DNA from: JBEDUK01 sp040414485
GTDB lineage: Bacteria > Actinomycetota > UBA4738
Reading direction: 5' to 3'
NCBI GenBank assembly: GCA_040414485.1
Contig: JBEDUK010000044.1
Coordinates: 1 to 45,065, forward strand
DNA: 45,065 bases
A model generated the notes under the pieces. The model had not been told where the DNA came from and made no database searches. It saw nothing but the letters and a program-made list of their open reading frames with translations. Of this stretch, positions 1 to 8,513 are shown one piece after another (within the stretch, counting starts at the first letter, position 1; the number at the start of each line of letters is the position of its first letter). Made by a program: the position numbers and the translations under genes.

Positions 1-286
1 CTTCCAGGCGCTGCGCGTGGAGGTGAACGCCGAGCTCGAGGAGATCGCCGCCTCCCTCCCCCAGGCGACGACCCTCCTCGAGCCCGGCGGCGTGCTGGTG
101 GTCATCTCGTACCACTCGCTCGAGGACAGGATCGCCAAGCGCTACATCGCGGGCGAGGCGCGGCTGGCCGCCGCGACGAAGAAGCCGGTGCAAGCCGGTG
201 AGGCCGAGGTGGCGAGGAACCCGCGGGCACGGAGCGCGAAGCTCCGCGCGGCCCGCCGCGTGCTCGACGAACGGAGTGCGGCGTGA
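1..286 (+). CDS. rsmH: 16S rRNA (cytosine-1402 N4)-methyltransferase RsmH, 3' end only
   Basis: Only the last 94 or so codons are in the window; reading starts at base 2. RsmH is a SAM-dependent enzyme that methylates N4 of C1402 in 16S rRNA. The visible part begins with FQALRVEVN and contains ISYHSLEDR, both hallmarks of the RsmH C-terminal half, and ends in a basic tail. The stop overlaps the next gene by four bases (GTGA), and rsmH is the usual first or second gene of a dcw cluster. Identification is secure, but nothing can be said about the N-terminal SAM-binding part outside the window. Confidence 0.95.
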   Translation, partial: FQALRVEVNAELEEIAASLPQATTLLEPGGVLVVISYHSLEDRIAKRYIAGEARLAAATKKPVQAGEAEVARNPRARSAKLRAARRVLDERSAA

Positions 287-777
287 GCGCGACCGAGACC
301 CGCCCGCGCGTCCGGTCCGGGGCGAAGGCTCCGGCCACGGGTGCCGAGTCGACGTCGAAGCGCCGGTCGCGGCTCCGCCGGCGGGCACCACGGCTGCGCG
401 TGGTGCGGACGCCGGCGCGCAGACGACGGCGCTGGGCCCTCGTCCTGGTTTCATCGATCGTCGTCGGCGTCCTGCTCGTCGCGATCGTCGCGACGCAGGC
501 GCTCGTCAGCCAGACGTCCTTCCACATGCGGGACCTGCAGGCCCGGGCCAAGGCTCTCCGGCAGGTGAACTCCCAACTGACGCTCCAGGTGGCGAACCTG
601 TCGGCTCCCGACCGGATCGTCGAGAAGGCGAGGACGCTCGGGATGGGCCTGCCGGACAGCGCCGCGGTGCAGGTCCTTCGCCCGGCATCCAACACGCCTC
701 CCGGCGGGTCTTCCTCCGGGCGGCGCGCGCGGGGCGGCGCGAGCGCGTCGTACGGTCAGGCGGGAGGGACACCGTGA
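283..777 (+). CDS. ftsL: FtsL-like septum formation protein
   Basis: A 164-residue bitopic membrane protein in the ftsL position between rsmH and ftsI. Residues 1-50 are a very basic cytoplasmic tail with runs of arginine, 51-71 form one transmembrane helix, and 76-106 look like a short coiled coil (HMRDLQARAKALRQVNSQL). Then comes LSAPDRIVEKARTLGM, typical of the FtsL/DivIC group. FtsL joins DivIC and FtsQ and activates FtsW/FtsI. Start is GTG at 283, overlapping the rsmH stop; the stop overlaps ftsI. Sequence is poorly conserved in this family, so the call rests on topology, the C-terminal motif and position. The long basic N-tail is unusual. Confidence 0.85.
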   Translation: MSATETRPRVRSGAKAPATGAESTSKRRSRLRRRAPRLRVVRTPARRRRRWALVLVSSIVVGVLLVAIVATQALVSQTSFHMRDLQARAKALRQVNSQLTLQVANLSAPDRIVEKARTLGMGLPDSAAVQVLRPASNTPPGGSSSGRRARGGASASYGQAGGTP

Positions 778-2957
778 CGGGCGGCGGGGGCAACGGCTCG
801 AAGCCGCGCACGCCGCCCGCGTCGAAGGGTGGCCGGAGCCCGCGCGGGTTCGGCTCATGGCCTCCGAAGGATCCCGGTACGGCGCCGGCCGGGACCGGCG
901 CCGCCCGGGTGGTCGGCCGTCGCCGGGGCGGGTCCGCCCCCGCCCCGGCGACCGGCCCCTCGGCATCCGGGGCAGCCGCCCGGCACGCACCCCGCCGGCC
1001 GCCGCGGACGGCGAAAGCGAAGCCGAAGGCGAGCGTATCGAAGGCGTCGGCGACGCGTGCCGCCCGGTCGGGTACGCCACGTTCCGGTCGCTCGAACGCC
1101 TCGGGCGCTCGCGCCGGGTCCGCGGGGGCGTCGGCCCCGAATCGAAGCCCCGTGGGCAGGGCGAGCAAGGCCGTCAAGGTGGGCACGGCGCGCAAGGCGT
1201 CCAGGGCGGGCATGGCGTCCAGGGCGGGCAAGGGCCAGCCGACCGGCCGCCGACTCGTGTCGGTGCTCGCCATTCTCGCGCTCGGCTTCGTCGTGGTGTT
1301 CTCCCGGCTGGTGTGGCTCCAGGTGCAGCGCGCGTCGGCGCTCGAGGGCATGGCTCTCGATCAGCGCAGCCGGACGGTGGACATCGCCGCGCGCCGGGGG
1401 GCGATCCTGGATCGCGACGGGTTGCAGCTGGCGATGTCCGTCCCGGCTCAAGGGGTCTTCGCCGACCCGGGTCTCGTTCAGGATGCGTCGACTGAGGCGA
1501 CGACGGTGGCCGCCGCGCTGCACCTGCCCGAGGACCAGGTCTACGCCGCGCTCACCGACCGGATCCGCGACGGCCACCAGAATCGGTTCGCCTGGCTCGC
1601 GCACGGCGTTCGGCTCGACGTCGCGCACCGCCTCCAATCCATGCACCTGCCCGGGATCGGATTCATACCGGAGTCCAGGCGCGACTATCCCGCCGGCTCG
1701 CTCGCATCCCAGGTGCTCGGGTTCGTGAACACCGACGGCGTGGGGATCGCCGGCCTGGAACGGCAGTATCAGACCGAACTGGCCGGTCGCTCGGGGACCG
1801 AGATCGTTCAGGAGGACCGCGCGGGCACGATGATCCCGCAGGCGGGCGTCGGGGGCAGCCCGGCGGTGGCGGGCAGCGATGTCGTGCTCACCATCGACCG
1901 GGCGATCCAGTACCGCGCCCAGCAGTCGCTCGCGGCCGCCGTGAAGGCGGCTCATGGCACCGGGGGATCGATCGTCGCCCTCGATCCCCATACCGGTCAG
2001 GTCCTGGCCATGGCGAGCTACCCGTGGTTCGATCCGAACAACCGCGACGCGTCCCCGCCCTCCGCCTATCCGAACCGATCGGTGACGGACACCTACGAGC
2101 CCGGTTCGGTGAACAAGGTGATCACAGCCTCCGCCGCGCTTCAGGACGGCCTCATCAACGTTCACCGGAGGTTGACGGTTCCGTACACCGAGCAGGTGGC
2201 TGACTTCACGTTCCGGGACGCCGAGGTCCACCCGACCGAACTGATGACCCTGGCCGACATCCTGGCTTATTCGAGCAACGTGGGAACCATCCGGATCGCC
2301 GAGATCCTCGGAAAGGACCGGCTCGCGGCGTACCTGTACCGGTTCGGCCTCGGATCGGTGAGCGGCGTCGGGTTCCCCCAGGAGGCCGCGGGCATCCTGC
2401 CGCCGGTCGATCAGTGGTCCGGCACGAGCATCGGGTCGATCCCGATCGGCCAGGGCATCGCCGTGACGCCTCTGCAGATGGCGAGCGTCTACGCCACGAT
2501 CGCCAACGGCGGCGTGTGGGTCCAGCCCAGCCTGGTCAGGGGATTTCTCGGTCCGGACGACACCTTCCGGTCGGCGCCGGCCCCCAAGACGCGTGAGGTG
2601 ATCTCGCCCACCGTGGCGTCCGAGGTGACGCAGATGCTCGCCTACGCGGTGGACGTGGGCACCGGGACCGAGGCGCAGATCCCGGGCTTCTGGGTCGCCG
2701 GGAAGACGGGCACGGCGCGGATCCCGCTGCCGCAGGGTGGCTACTCAATCGGCAGGTACCACTCGTCGTTCATCGGCTTCGCCCCGGCTGCGCGGCCGGC
2801 GGTCGTGGTGGCGGCGGTCATCAACGACACCGCGAACTTCGGAGGATCCGCCGCGGCGCCGCTGTTCCAGGAGGTCGAACGCTTCGCGCTGGCGCGCCTT
2901 CGTGTGCCGCCGGCGCCCCAGCTCCCCGATCCCGATCACGCCCTCCCGGCAGGATAG
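774..2957 (+). CDS. ftsI: Division-specific transpeptidase FtsI (PBP3 class)
   Basis: A 727-residue class B penicillin-binding protein that cross-links septal peptidoglycan. GTG at 774 overlaps the ftsL stop; the open frame runs further upstream but only inside rsmH and ftsL. Residues 1-160 are a disordered cytoplasmic tail rich in Ala, Arg, Lys, Gly and Ser, resembling histone H1 in composition. Residues 161-180 are the membrane anchor, and RRGAILDRDG (208-217) opens the dimerisation domain. The transpeptidase motifs are SVNK (S445-K448, after YEPG), SSN (500-502) and KTG (644-646). FtsI usually has a much shorter N-tail, so this extension is exceptional. It works with FtsW from the same operon. 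Confidence 0.95.
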   Translation: MTGGGGNGSKPRTPPASKGGRSPRGFGSWPPKDPGTAPAGTGAARVVGRRRGGSAPAPATGPSASGAAARHAPRRPPRTAKAKPKASVSKASATRAARSGTPRSGRSNASGARAGSAGASAPNRSPVGRASKAVKVGTARKASRAGMASRAGKGQPTGRRLVSVLAILALGFVVVFSRLVWLQVQRASALEGMALDQRSRTVDIAARRGAILDRDGLQLAMSVPAQGVFADPGLVQDASTEATTVAAALHLPEDQVYAALTDRIRDGHQNRFAWLAHGVRLDVAHRLQSMHLPGIGFIPESRRDYPAGSLASQVLGFVNTDGVGIAGLERQYQTELAGRSGTEIVQEDRAGTMIPQAGVGGSPAVAGSDVVLTIDRAIQYRAQQSLAAAVKAAHGTGGSIVALDPHTGQVLAMASYPWFDPNNRDASPPSAYPNRSVTDTYEPGSVNKVITASAALQDGLINVHRRLTVPYTEQVADFTFRDAEVHPTELMTLADILAYSSNVGTIRIAEILGKDRLAAYLYRFGLGSVSGVGFPQEAAGILPPVDQWSGTSIGSIPIGQGIAVTPLQMASVYATIANGGVWVQPSLVRGFLGPDDTFRSAPAPKTREVISPTVASEVTQMLAYAVDVGTGTEAQIPGFWVAGKTGTARIPLPQGGYSIGRYHSSFIGFAPAARPAVVVAAVINDTANFGGSAAAPLFQEVERFALARLRVPPAPQLPDPDHALPAG

Positions 2958-4586
2958 GTGCAGGTGAGCGCCATGCTAGACTCGGCCCGGCGGCCACCAG
3001 AGGCGATGCCGGGGCTGCCGCATCCGGTTCGAATGCCCGACCGCCGCAGCGCCAACGCACCCGTGCCCGCATCCATTTCCGAGTCCTCGCCGTCGCGCCC
3101 TGAGTCCACGCTCGCGGCGCTCGCCGACAGCCTTCCGGCCGGCCACATGGAGATGCGAGGCCGGGGGGGCACCCCGATCAGCGGGCTCGCGTATCGGTCC
3201 TCCGACGTGCGCGACGGCGCATTGTTCTTCTGCGTTCCGGGCGAACGAGCAGATGGCCATGACTTCGCCGATGACGCGACGCGGGCCGGGGCCGCGGCGC
3301 TGGTGGTCGAGCGATGGCTGGACATCGACGGCCCCGCGCAGGTGCGCGTTCCGTCGGTGCGCGGTGCGATGGGGCCGATGGCGGCGGCGTTCTTCGGCAG
3401 GCCGTCGGAGCGCCTGTCGATGATCGGCATCACCGGGACCAACGGCAAGACGACCACCACCTATCTGCTGGAGGGAATCCACCGGCGCGCGGGCTCGGTT
3501 CCGGGCGTGATCGGAACCACCGGGGTGCGGATCGACGGCGTGGCTGAGCCGTTCGACCGGACCACGCCCGAGGCCCCCGACCTGCAGCGACTGCTGGCGA
3601 ACATGGTCGAACGCGGCGTTGGCGCGGTGGCGATGGAGGTGTCCTCGCACGGACTCGCGCAGCACCGGGTCGACGGCACGGTGTTCGGCTGCGCGGTGTT
3701 CACGAACCTCTCGCAGGACCACCTGGACTTCCACGGCACGATGGAGGAGTACCTGGCGGCGAAGGCCAGGCTGTTCACGCCCGACCTGTCCGTCCGCGGC
3801 GTGGTCAACGTGGACGACCCCGCCGGACGCCGGGTGGCGGCGGGCGCCGCCGTCCCCGTTGCGACGTTCGGGCTCGCCGATGACGCGGACGTCCACGCGA
3901 CCGGCGTCGAGATCGGACAGCAGGGCCTCCGGTTCAACGTTGGAAGCCTCCACATCAGGTCGAGCTTGAGAGGTCCGTTCAATGTCTCGAACTGCCTGGC
4001 GGCGGTCGCCGCCGCGAGAGCCATGGGCATCGACGACGCCTCGATCGCGGACGGCATCGAGGCGACGTCCCTGGTCCCCGGCAGGCTCGAACCGGTCGAT
4101 GCCGGCCAGGCGTTCGCCGTGTTCGTCGACTACGCCCACACGGAGGACAGCCTCGAGAACGTGCTGCGCGCGGCGCGGGCGTTGACGGCCGGCCGTGTCC
4201 TGGTCGCGTTCGGCTGCGGGGGCGATCGCGACCGCGGCAAGCGGCCACTGATGGGGGAGGCCGCGACGTCCCTCGCCGACCTCGCGGTCGTGACCAGCGA
4301 CAACCCGCGCCGCGAGGATCCGATGGCGATCATCGAACAGATCCTTCCCGGCGCGCGTCAGGGCGGGGGCGCGTTCGTGGTCGAACCGGACCGGCGCGCC
4401 GCGATCCGGCTGGCGATCGCCGAAGCTCGGCCGGGCGACGTCGTGGTCATCGCCGGCAAGGGCCACGAGTCAGGCCAGGAGTTCGCCGACCGGACCGATC
4501 CGTTCGACGACCGGCTCGTGGCCCGCGAGGAGCTCGAAGCCCTCTTGGCCGGCGACGAGGCCGGTCGCGGAAGCCCGCCCGCATGA
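2958..4586 (+). CDS. murE: UDP-MurNAc-L-Ala-D-Glu:diaminopimelate ligase MurE
   Basis: Adds the third stem-peptide residue to UDP-MurNAc-dipeptide in the cytoplasm, using ATP. Counting from the GTG at 2958 (542 residues), the P-loop GITGTNGKTTTT is at 157-168, the carbamylated lysine is K269 (YLAAKARLF) and DNPR is at 448-451. DNPR is the known signature for meso-diaminopimelate over lysine, so the wall is predicted to be of mDAP type. GTG 2964 and ATG 2973 are alternative starts; residues before about 50 look non-conserved. It follows ftsI with no gap and overlaps murF by four bases. Confidence 0.95.
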   Translation: MQVSAMLDSARRPPEAMPGLPHPVRMPDRRSANAPVPASISESSPSRPESTLAALADSLPAGHMEMRGRGGTPISGLAYRSSDVRDGALFFCVPGERADGHDFADDATRAGAAALVVERWLDIDGPAQVRVPSVRGAMGPMAAAFFGRPSERLSMIGITGTNGKTTTTYLLEGIHRRAGSVPGVIGTTGVRIDGVAEPFDRTTPEAPDLQRLLANMVERGVGAVAMEVSSHGLAQHRVDGTVFGCAVFTNLSQDHLDFHGTMEEYLAAKARLFTPDLSVRGVVNVDDPAGRRVAAGAAVPVATFGLADDADVHATGVEIGQQGLRFNVGSLHIRSSLRGPFNVSNCLAAVAAARAMGIDDASIADGIEATSLVPGRLEPVDAGQAFAVFVDYAHTEDSLENVLRAARALTAGRVLVAFGCGGDRDRGKRPLMGEAATSLADLAVVTSDNPRREDPMAIIEQILPGARQGGGAFVVEPDRRAAIRLAIAEARPGDVVVIAGKGHESGQEFADRTDPFDDRLVAREELEALLAGDEAGRGSPPA

Positions 4587-6055
4587 GGCCGGCGTCGGTG
4601 CGCGATGTCGCCGACGTGGTCGGCGGCCGCCTGGTCGGGACGGAACGGGCCGGTGGGCCACAAACCGGCCGGGCGCCGGCCGAGGTCGTCGGCGTGAGCA
4701 TCGACAGCCGAACCGTGGCCCCCGGAGACCTCTTCGTGGCGCTCCCGGGCACCCGCGTCGACGGGCACGATTTCGTTGACGACGCGTTCGACCGCGGGGC
4801 GGCTGCCGCGATGGTCGCCGCGGATCGACTGCCGAGCGTGGCGGCCGGAGCGGCAGGCCCCTCGGGCCCGCTGGTCGTCGTCTCGGACCCCGGCCTTGCC
4901 CTGCTTCGCCTCGCCGGTGCCGAGCGCGCCACGTCGACCGCGACGGTCGTGGGCATCACCGGATCCACCGGCAAGACCAGCACGAAGGACTTCGCCGGCG
5001 CGGTCCTCGAGACCACCCTCCGGACGGTTCGGAGCCCGGCGTCGTTCAACAACGAGATCGGGCTGCCGCTGACGATCCTGTCGGCGCCGCCGGACACGGA
5101 GGCGCTGGTCCTGGAGATGGGCGCCCGCGGGCCCGGCCAGATCCGGGCGCTGTGCGACGTCGCGCGGCCTTCGATCGGCATCGTGACGAACGTCGGCGTG
5201 GCCCATATGGAGCTGTTCGGGTCGCCCGAGGCCATCCGGGACGCGAAGGCCGAGCTCCCTGAAGCCCTGCCAGGTGACGGGACCGCGATCCTGAACGCGG
5301 ACGATCCGGTGGTCCGGGGATTCGCCGCGCGAACGCGCGCTCGATGCCTGCTGTTCGGCCTCGGGGACGCCGACGTGACCGCGGCGGACGTCCACGTCGA
5401 TCCGGCCACGGGTCGGGCTTCGTTCACGCTGCGAACGCCCGCGGGCGAAGGTCACGTCGGCCTGCGGGCTCCGGGGGCCCACATGGTGCCGAACGCGCTC
5501 GCCGCGGCGGCGCTCGGACACGCCATGGGGGTCCCGTTCGAGGGCATCGCCGGGGCGCTCGGTGCGGCGGCACTCTCCGCCGGCCGGATGGAGGTCCTCG
5601 CCGCGCCGATGGGCGTCCGGGTCGTCAACGACGCCTACAACGCCAACCCGACGTCGATGTCGGCCGCTCTTCGGGCCGCGCGGGCCATGGCGGGCGCCGG
5701 CCGGTGCATCGCGGTGCTCGGCGGCATGGCCGAACTCGGCGACATCGGGGCCGTGGAGCACGAGCGGGTCGGCGAGCTGGTCGTCCGCCTGGGGATCGAC
5801 GAGCTGGTCGCGGTCGGCTCGGCAGCAGCGCTGATCGCGGCGTCGGCCGAGCGCGAGGGGATGGAGCCCGAGCGGATCCTTCGCGCGAGCGGCGCCGAGG
5901 ATGCGCTCGAGGCCGTCCGGTCGCGGGTGCGTCCGGGCGACGTGGTGCTCGTCAAGGCCTCGCGTGTCGAGGGCCTGGACCTCGTCGCGCGGGCCCTCGC
6001 CTCCGCCGACCCGAACGGGTCGGCGCGATCGGCCGGCGCGGGGGCAGCCCGGTGA
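4583..6055 (+). CDS. murF: UDP-MurNAc-tripeptide D-Ala-D-Ala ligase MurF
   Basis: A 490-residue Mur ligase that attaches D-Ala-D-Ala to complete the pentapeptide precursor. The N-terminal part contains VSIDSRTVAPGDLFVALPG, typical of MurE/MurF substrate-binding domains. The P-loop GITGSTGKTSTK lies near residues 124-135, and VVNDAYNANPTSM in the C-terminal third is a clear MurF signature. The ATG at 4583 overlaps the murE stop (ATGA) and the stop overlaps the mraY start (GTGA), so it belongs to the coupled dcw operon. Confidence 0.95.
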   Translation: MRPASVRDVADVVGGRLVGTERAGGPQTGRAPAEVVGVSIDSRTVAPGDLFVALPGTRVDGHDFVDDAFDRGAAAAMVAADRLPSVAAGAAGPSGPLVVVSDPGLALLRLAGAERATSTATVVGITGSTGKTSTKDFAGAVLETTLRTVRSPASFNNEIGLPLTILSAPPDTEALVLEMGARGPGQIRALCDVARPSIGIVTNVGVAHMELFGSPEAIRDAKAELPEALPGDGTAILNADDPVVRGFAARTRARCLLFGLGDADVTAADVHVDPATGRASFTLRTPAGEGHVGLRAPGAHMVPNALAAAALGHAMGVPFEGIAGALGAAALSAGRMEVLAAPMGVRVVNDAYNANPTSMSAALRAARAMAGAGRCIAVLGGMAELGDIGAVEHERVGELVVRLGIDELVAVGSAAALIAASAEREGMEPERILRASGAEDALEAVRSRVRPGDVVLVKASRVEGLDLVARALASADPNGSARSAGAGAAR

Positions 6056-7107
6056 GGAACGTCCTGCTCGCCGCCGCCATCGCCTTCTTCCTCTGCCTGC
6101 TCGGCACGCCGATCGCCATCCGCCTGTTCCGCCTGTGGGGGATCGGCCAGCGGATCCGCGAGGACGGCCCGAAGGGGCACATGGAGAAGATGGGCACACC
6201 CACCATGGGCGGCGTCGTCATGATCGGTTCGATCACGGCGGCGTACGTCGCGGCCAGGCTCATGTCGGGCGGAGAGTTCACGGTGGCCGGGCTGGCCACG
6301 ATCGGGCTGATGATCACGCTGGGTCTGGTCGGCGCCATCGACGACTACATCAAGATCCGGCGTCGGCGTTCGTTGGGGCTGAACAAGACGGCGAAGCTGG
6401 TCGGGCAGTTCATCTTCGCGCTGTTGTTCGCCCTGCTCGCCGTGAAGGGCGCGAACATCCCGATGACGCTGTCGTTCGTCCGGGACACCGGTGTGCACCT
6501 CGGCTACTTCTTCGCGATCTGGGTCTTCCTCATCGTTGCGGCGTCGTCGAACGGAGTGAATCTCACCGACGGACTGGACGGGCTCGCCTCCGGCTCGTGC
6601 GCCCTCGTGCTGGCGGCGTACGTGGTGGTCGCCTTCTGGCAGTTCCGGCACCCCTGCGGAACCACACCGCCGATCGCCGCCTGCTACAACGTGGACGGCT
6701 CGGCGTCGCTCGACCTTGCGCTGGTCGCCGCCGGCGGGTTGGGCGCCACCGCCGGGTTCCTGTGGTGGAACGCCGCCCCGGCCCGGATCTTCATGGGCGA
6801 CACCGGGTCGATGGCGCTGGGCGGCCTGCTGGGCGGCCTGGCGATCATGACCGAGACCCAGCTGCTGCTGCTGATCCTGGGCGGCCTCTTCGTCCTGGAG
6901 ACCACCTCCGTGATCATCCAGATCATCTCCTTCCGGACGACCGGCAGGCGGGTGTTCAAGATGTCGCCGATCCACCATCACTTCGAACTGCTCGGCTGGC
7001 CCGAGTTCACCGTGGTGGTTCGCTTCTGGATCATCTGCGGGCTTGCGGTGGCGATCGGGCTGGGCGTCTTCTACGCGGACTTCCTGGCGCGGGGAGGCGT
7101 CACGTGA
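6052..7107 (+). CDS. mraY: Phospho-MurNAc-pentapeptide translocase MraY
   Basis: A 351-residue integral membrane enzyme that transfers phospho-MurNAc-pentapeptide to undecaprenyl phosphate, giving lipid I. Family motifs are all present: KMGTPTMGG near the start, GAIDDYIK, the metal-binding NLTDGLDGLASG, FMGDTGSMALGG, and MSPIHHHFE near the end. About ten hydrophobic segments fit the known fold. GTG at 6052 overlaps the murF stop; the frame is open further upstream, but that part lies within murF. The stop overlaps murD by four bases. Confidence 0.96.
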   Translation: MRNVLLAAAIAFFLCLLGTPIAIRLFRLWGIGQRIREDGPKGHMEKMGTPTMGGVVMIGSITAAYVAARLMSGGEFTVAGLATIGLMITLGLVGAIDDYIKIRRRRSLGLNKTAKLVGQFIFALLFALLAVKGANIPMTLSFVRDTGVHLGYFFAIWVFLIVAASSNGVNLTDGLDGLASGSCALVLAAYVVVAFWQFRHPCGTTPPIAACYNVDGSASLDLALVAAGGLGATAGFLWWNAAPARIFMGDTGSMALGGLLGGLAIMTETQLLLLILGGLFVLETTSVIIQIISFRTTGRRVFKMSPIHHHFELLGWPEFTVVVRFWIICGLAVAIGLGVFYADFLARGGVT

Positions 7108-8513
7108 ACGGCGCCGCGTCGGTGCTCTCCGCCCGGAGTCGCGGCGGCCGTTTCGCCGGCGCGCGGGCCGTCGTGGTCGGGATGGCGAAGAGCGGTCAGG
7201 CCGCCGCGCGGGCGCTGGTCGCCGAAGGCGCCGAGGTCAGGATCACCGAGTCCCGCGCGGAGGGAGAGCTGCAGGTCGACGTGCCGGCCGGGGCCGAACT
7301 GCTGGCCGGCGGGCACGCGCCCGAGCACCTCGACGGGGCCACGCTCGTGGTCGTGAGCCCCGGCGTCCCGGAGGGCGCCGACGTCGTCCGATGGGCGCGG
7401 GCGCGCCGGCTGCCGGTGTGGAGCGAGCTCGAACTTGGCGCGCGGCTGTGCACCGTGCCGTTCGTCGCGGTGACCGGCACGAACGGCAAGACCACGACGA
7501 CCGAGCTGGTGGCCTCCATGATGCGGGCGGGGGGCCTGCGCGCCCGTGCCTGCGGGAACGTCGGGTACCCCTTCTCCACGGCGGCGTTCGAGCCGGTCGA
7601 CGCGCTGGCCGTCGAGGCCTCCTCGTTCCAGTTGCGATTCGCCCCCGGATTCCACCCCAAGGTGTCGGTTCTGCTGAACCTCGCGCCGGACCACCTCGAC
7701 TGGCACGGTTCGTATGAGCGGTACGCCACGGCGAAGGCGCACATCTTCGCGAACCAGCAGGGCGACGACGTCCACGTAGGCAACCTGGACGACGCCGACG
7801 CCGCGGTCCGGTCGCGGAAGGCGCCCTGCCGTGTCCTGTGGTTCCGGGAGGGCCGGCCGGACGCCGGCCAGGTCGGGGTGGAGGACGGCGTCGTGCTGCT
7901 TGGAGCCTCGCCGGGCGAGCGCCACATCGAGTTCGGCGCGCCGCCGTTCCGCGCGCCGCGGTTCCTGGCGGACGCGGCTGCGGCTGCGGCGGCGGGGCTC
8001 GCATTCGGCCTGGGCCCGACCGCGATCGGGGAGGGGTTCACGGGGTCCCGCCTTCACCCCCACCGCGGAGAGTCGGTCGGCAGCGTCCGCGGCGTCACCT
8101 TCCTGGACGACTCGAAGGCGACGAACCCCCACGCCGCGCTCGCGTCGCTCCGTGGGCTCGAGCACGCGGTCCTGATCGCGGGTGGCCTGGCGAAGGGCAT
8201 CGACCTGTCCCCCCTGGCCGCGGCGGCCCCGAGCCTCGACGGCGTGGTCGCCATCGGCGACGCCGCGAACGCGGTGCTGGCCGTCTTCGACGGGCTCGTG
8301 CCCGCGGTCGCCGCCGGTTCGATCGAGGAGGCGGTGGGAACCGCCTACCGGATGGCGGCCCCCGACGGCAAGGTGATCCTCGCGCCCGCGTGCGCGAGCT
8401 GGGACATGTTCCGCGACTACGGCGAGCGGGGAGACCGGTTCGCCGGCGCCGTTCGACGGCTCGAGCAGGCCGAACGGATCACACGAACCGAGGGAGGCGA
8501 CGATGCGGACTGA
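7104..8513 (+). CDS. murD: UDP-MurNAc-L-alanine:D-glutamate ligase MurD
   Basis: A 469-residue cytoplasmic ligase adding D-Glu to UDP-MurNAc-L-Ala. The N-terminal Rossmann-like part contains VVVGMAKSGQAAARAL, the P-loop VTGTNGKTTTTE is near residue 123-134, and NLAPDHLDWHGS and FLDDSKATNPHA are family motifs. GTG at 7104 overlaps mraY by four bases. The reading frame is open for 1.2 kb upstream, but that stretch lies inside murF and mraY. The stop overlaps the ftsW start by 11 bases. Confidence 0.95.
   Translation: MNGAASVLSARSRGGRFAGARAVVVGMAKSGQAAARALVAEGAEVRITESRAEGELQVDVPAGAELLAGGHAPEHLDGATLVVVSPGVPEGADVVRWARARRLPVWSELELGARLCTVPFVAVTGTNGKTTTTELVASMMRAGGLRARACGNVGYPFSTAAFEPVDALAVEASSFQLRFAPGFHPKVSVLLNLAPDHLDWHGSYERYATAKAHIFANQQGDDVHVGNLDDADAAVRSRKAPCRVLWFREGRPDAGQVGVEDGVVLLGASPGERHIEFGAPPFRAPRFLADAAAAAAAGLAFGLGPTAIGEGFTGSRLHPHRGESVGSVRGVTFLDDSKATNPHAALASLRGLEHAVLIAGGLAKGIDLSPLAAAAPSLDGVVAIGDAANAVLAVFDGLVPAVAAGSIEEAVGTAYRMAAPDGKVILAPACASWDMFRDYGERGDRFAGAVRRLEQAERITRTEGGDDAD

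Noticed and set aside
855..2231. Long minus-strand open frames opposite ftsI, murE, murF, mraY, dnaE and the regulator
   Set aside because: They are antisense shadows caused by high GC: Arg/Pro/Ala/His-rich, no family motifs, no ribosome sites, and the plus-strand genes are unmistakable.
2977..2982. TAGACT as a leaderless -10 box near murE
   Set aside because: It lies after the candidate starts of murE, and the operon is tightly coupled; chance match.
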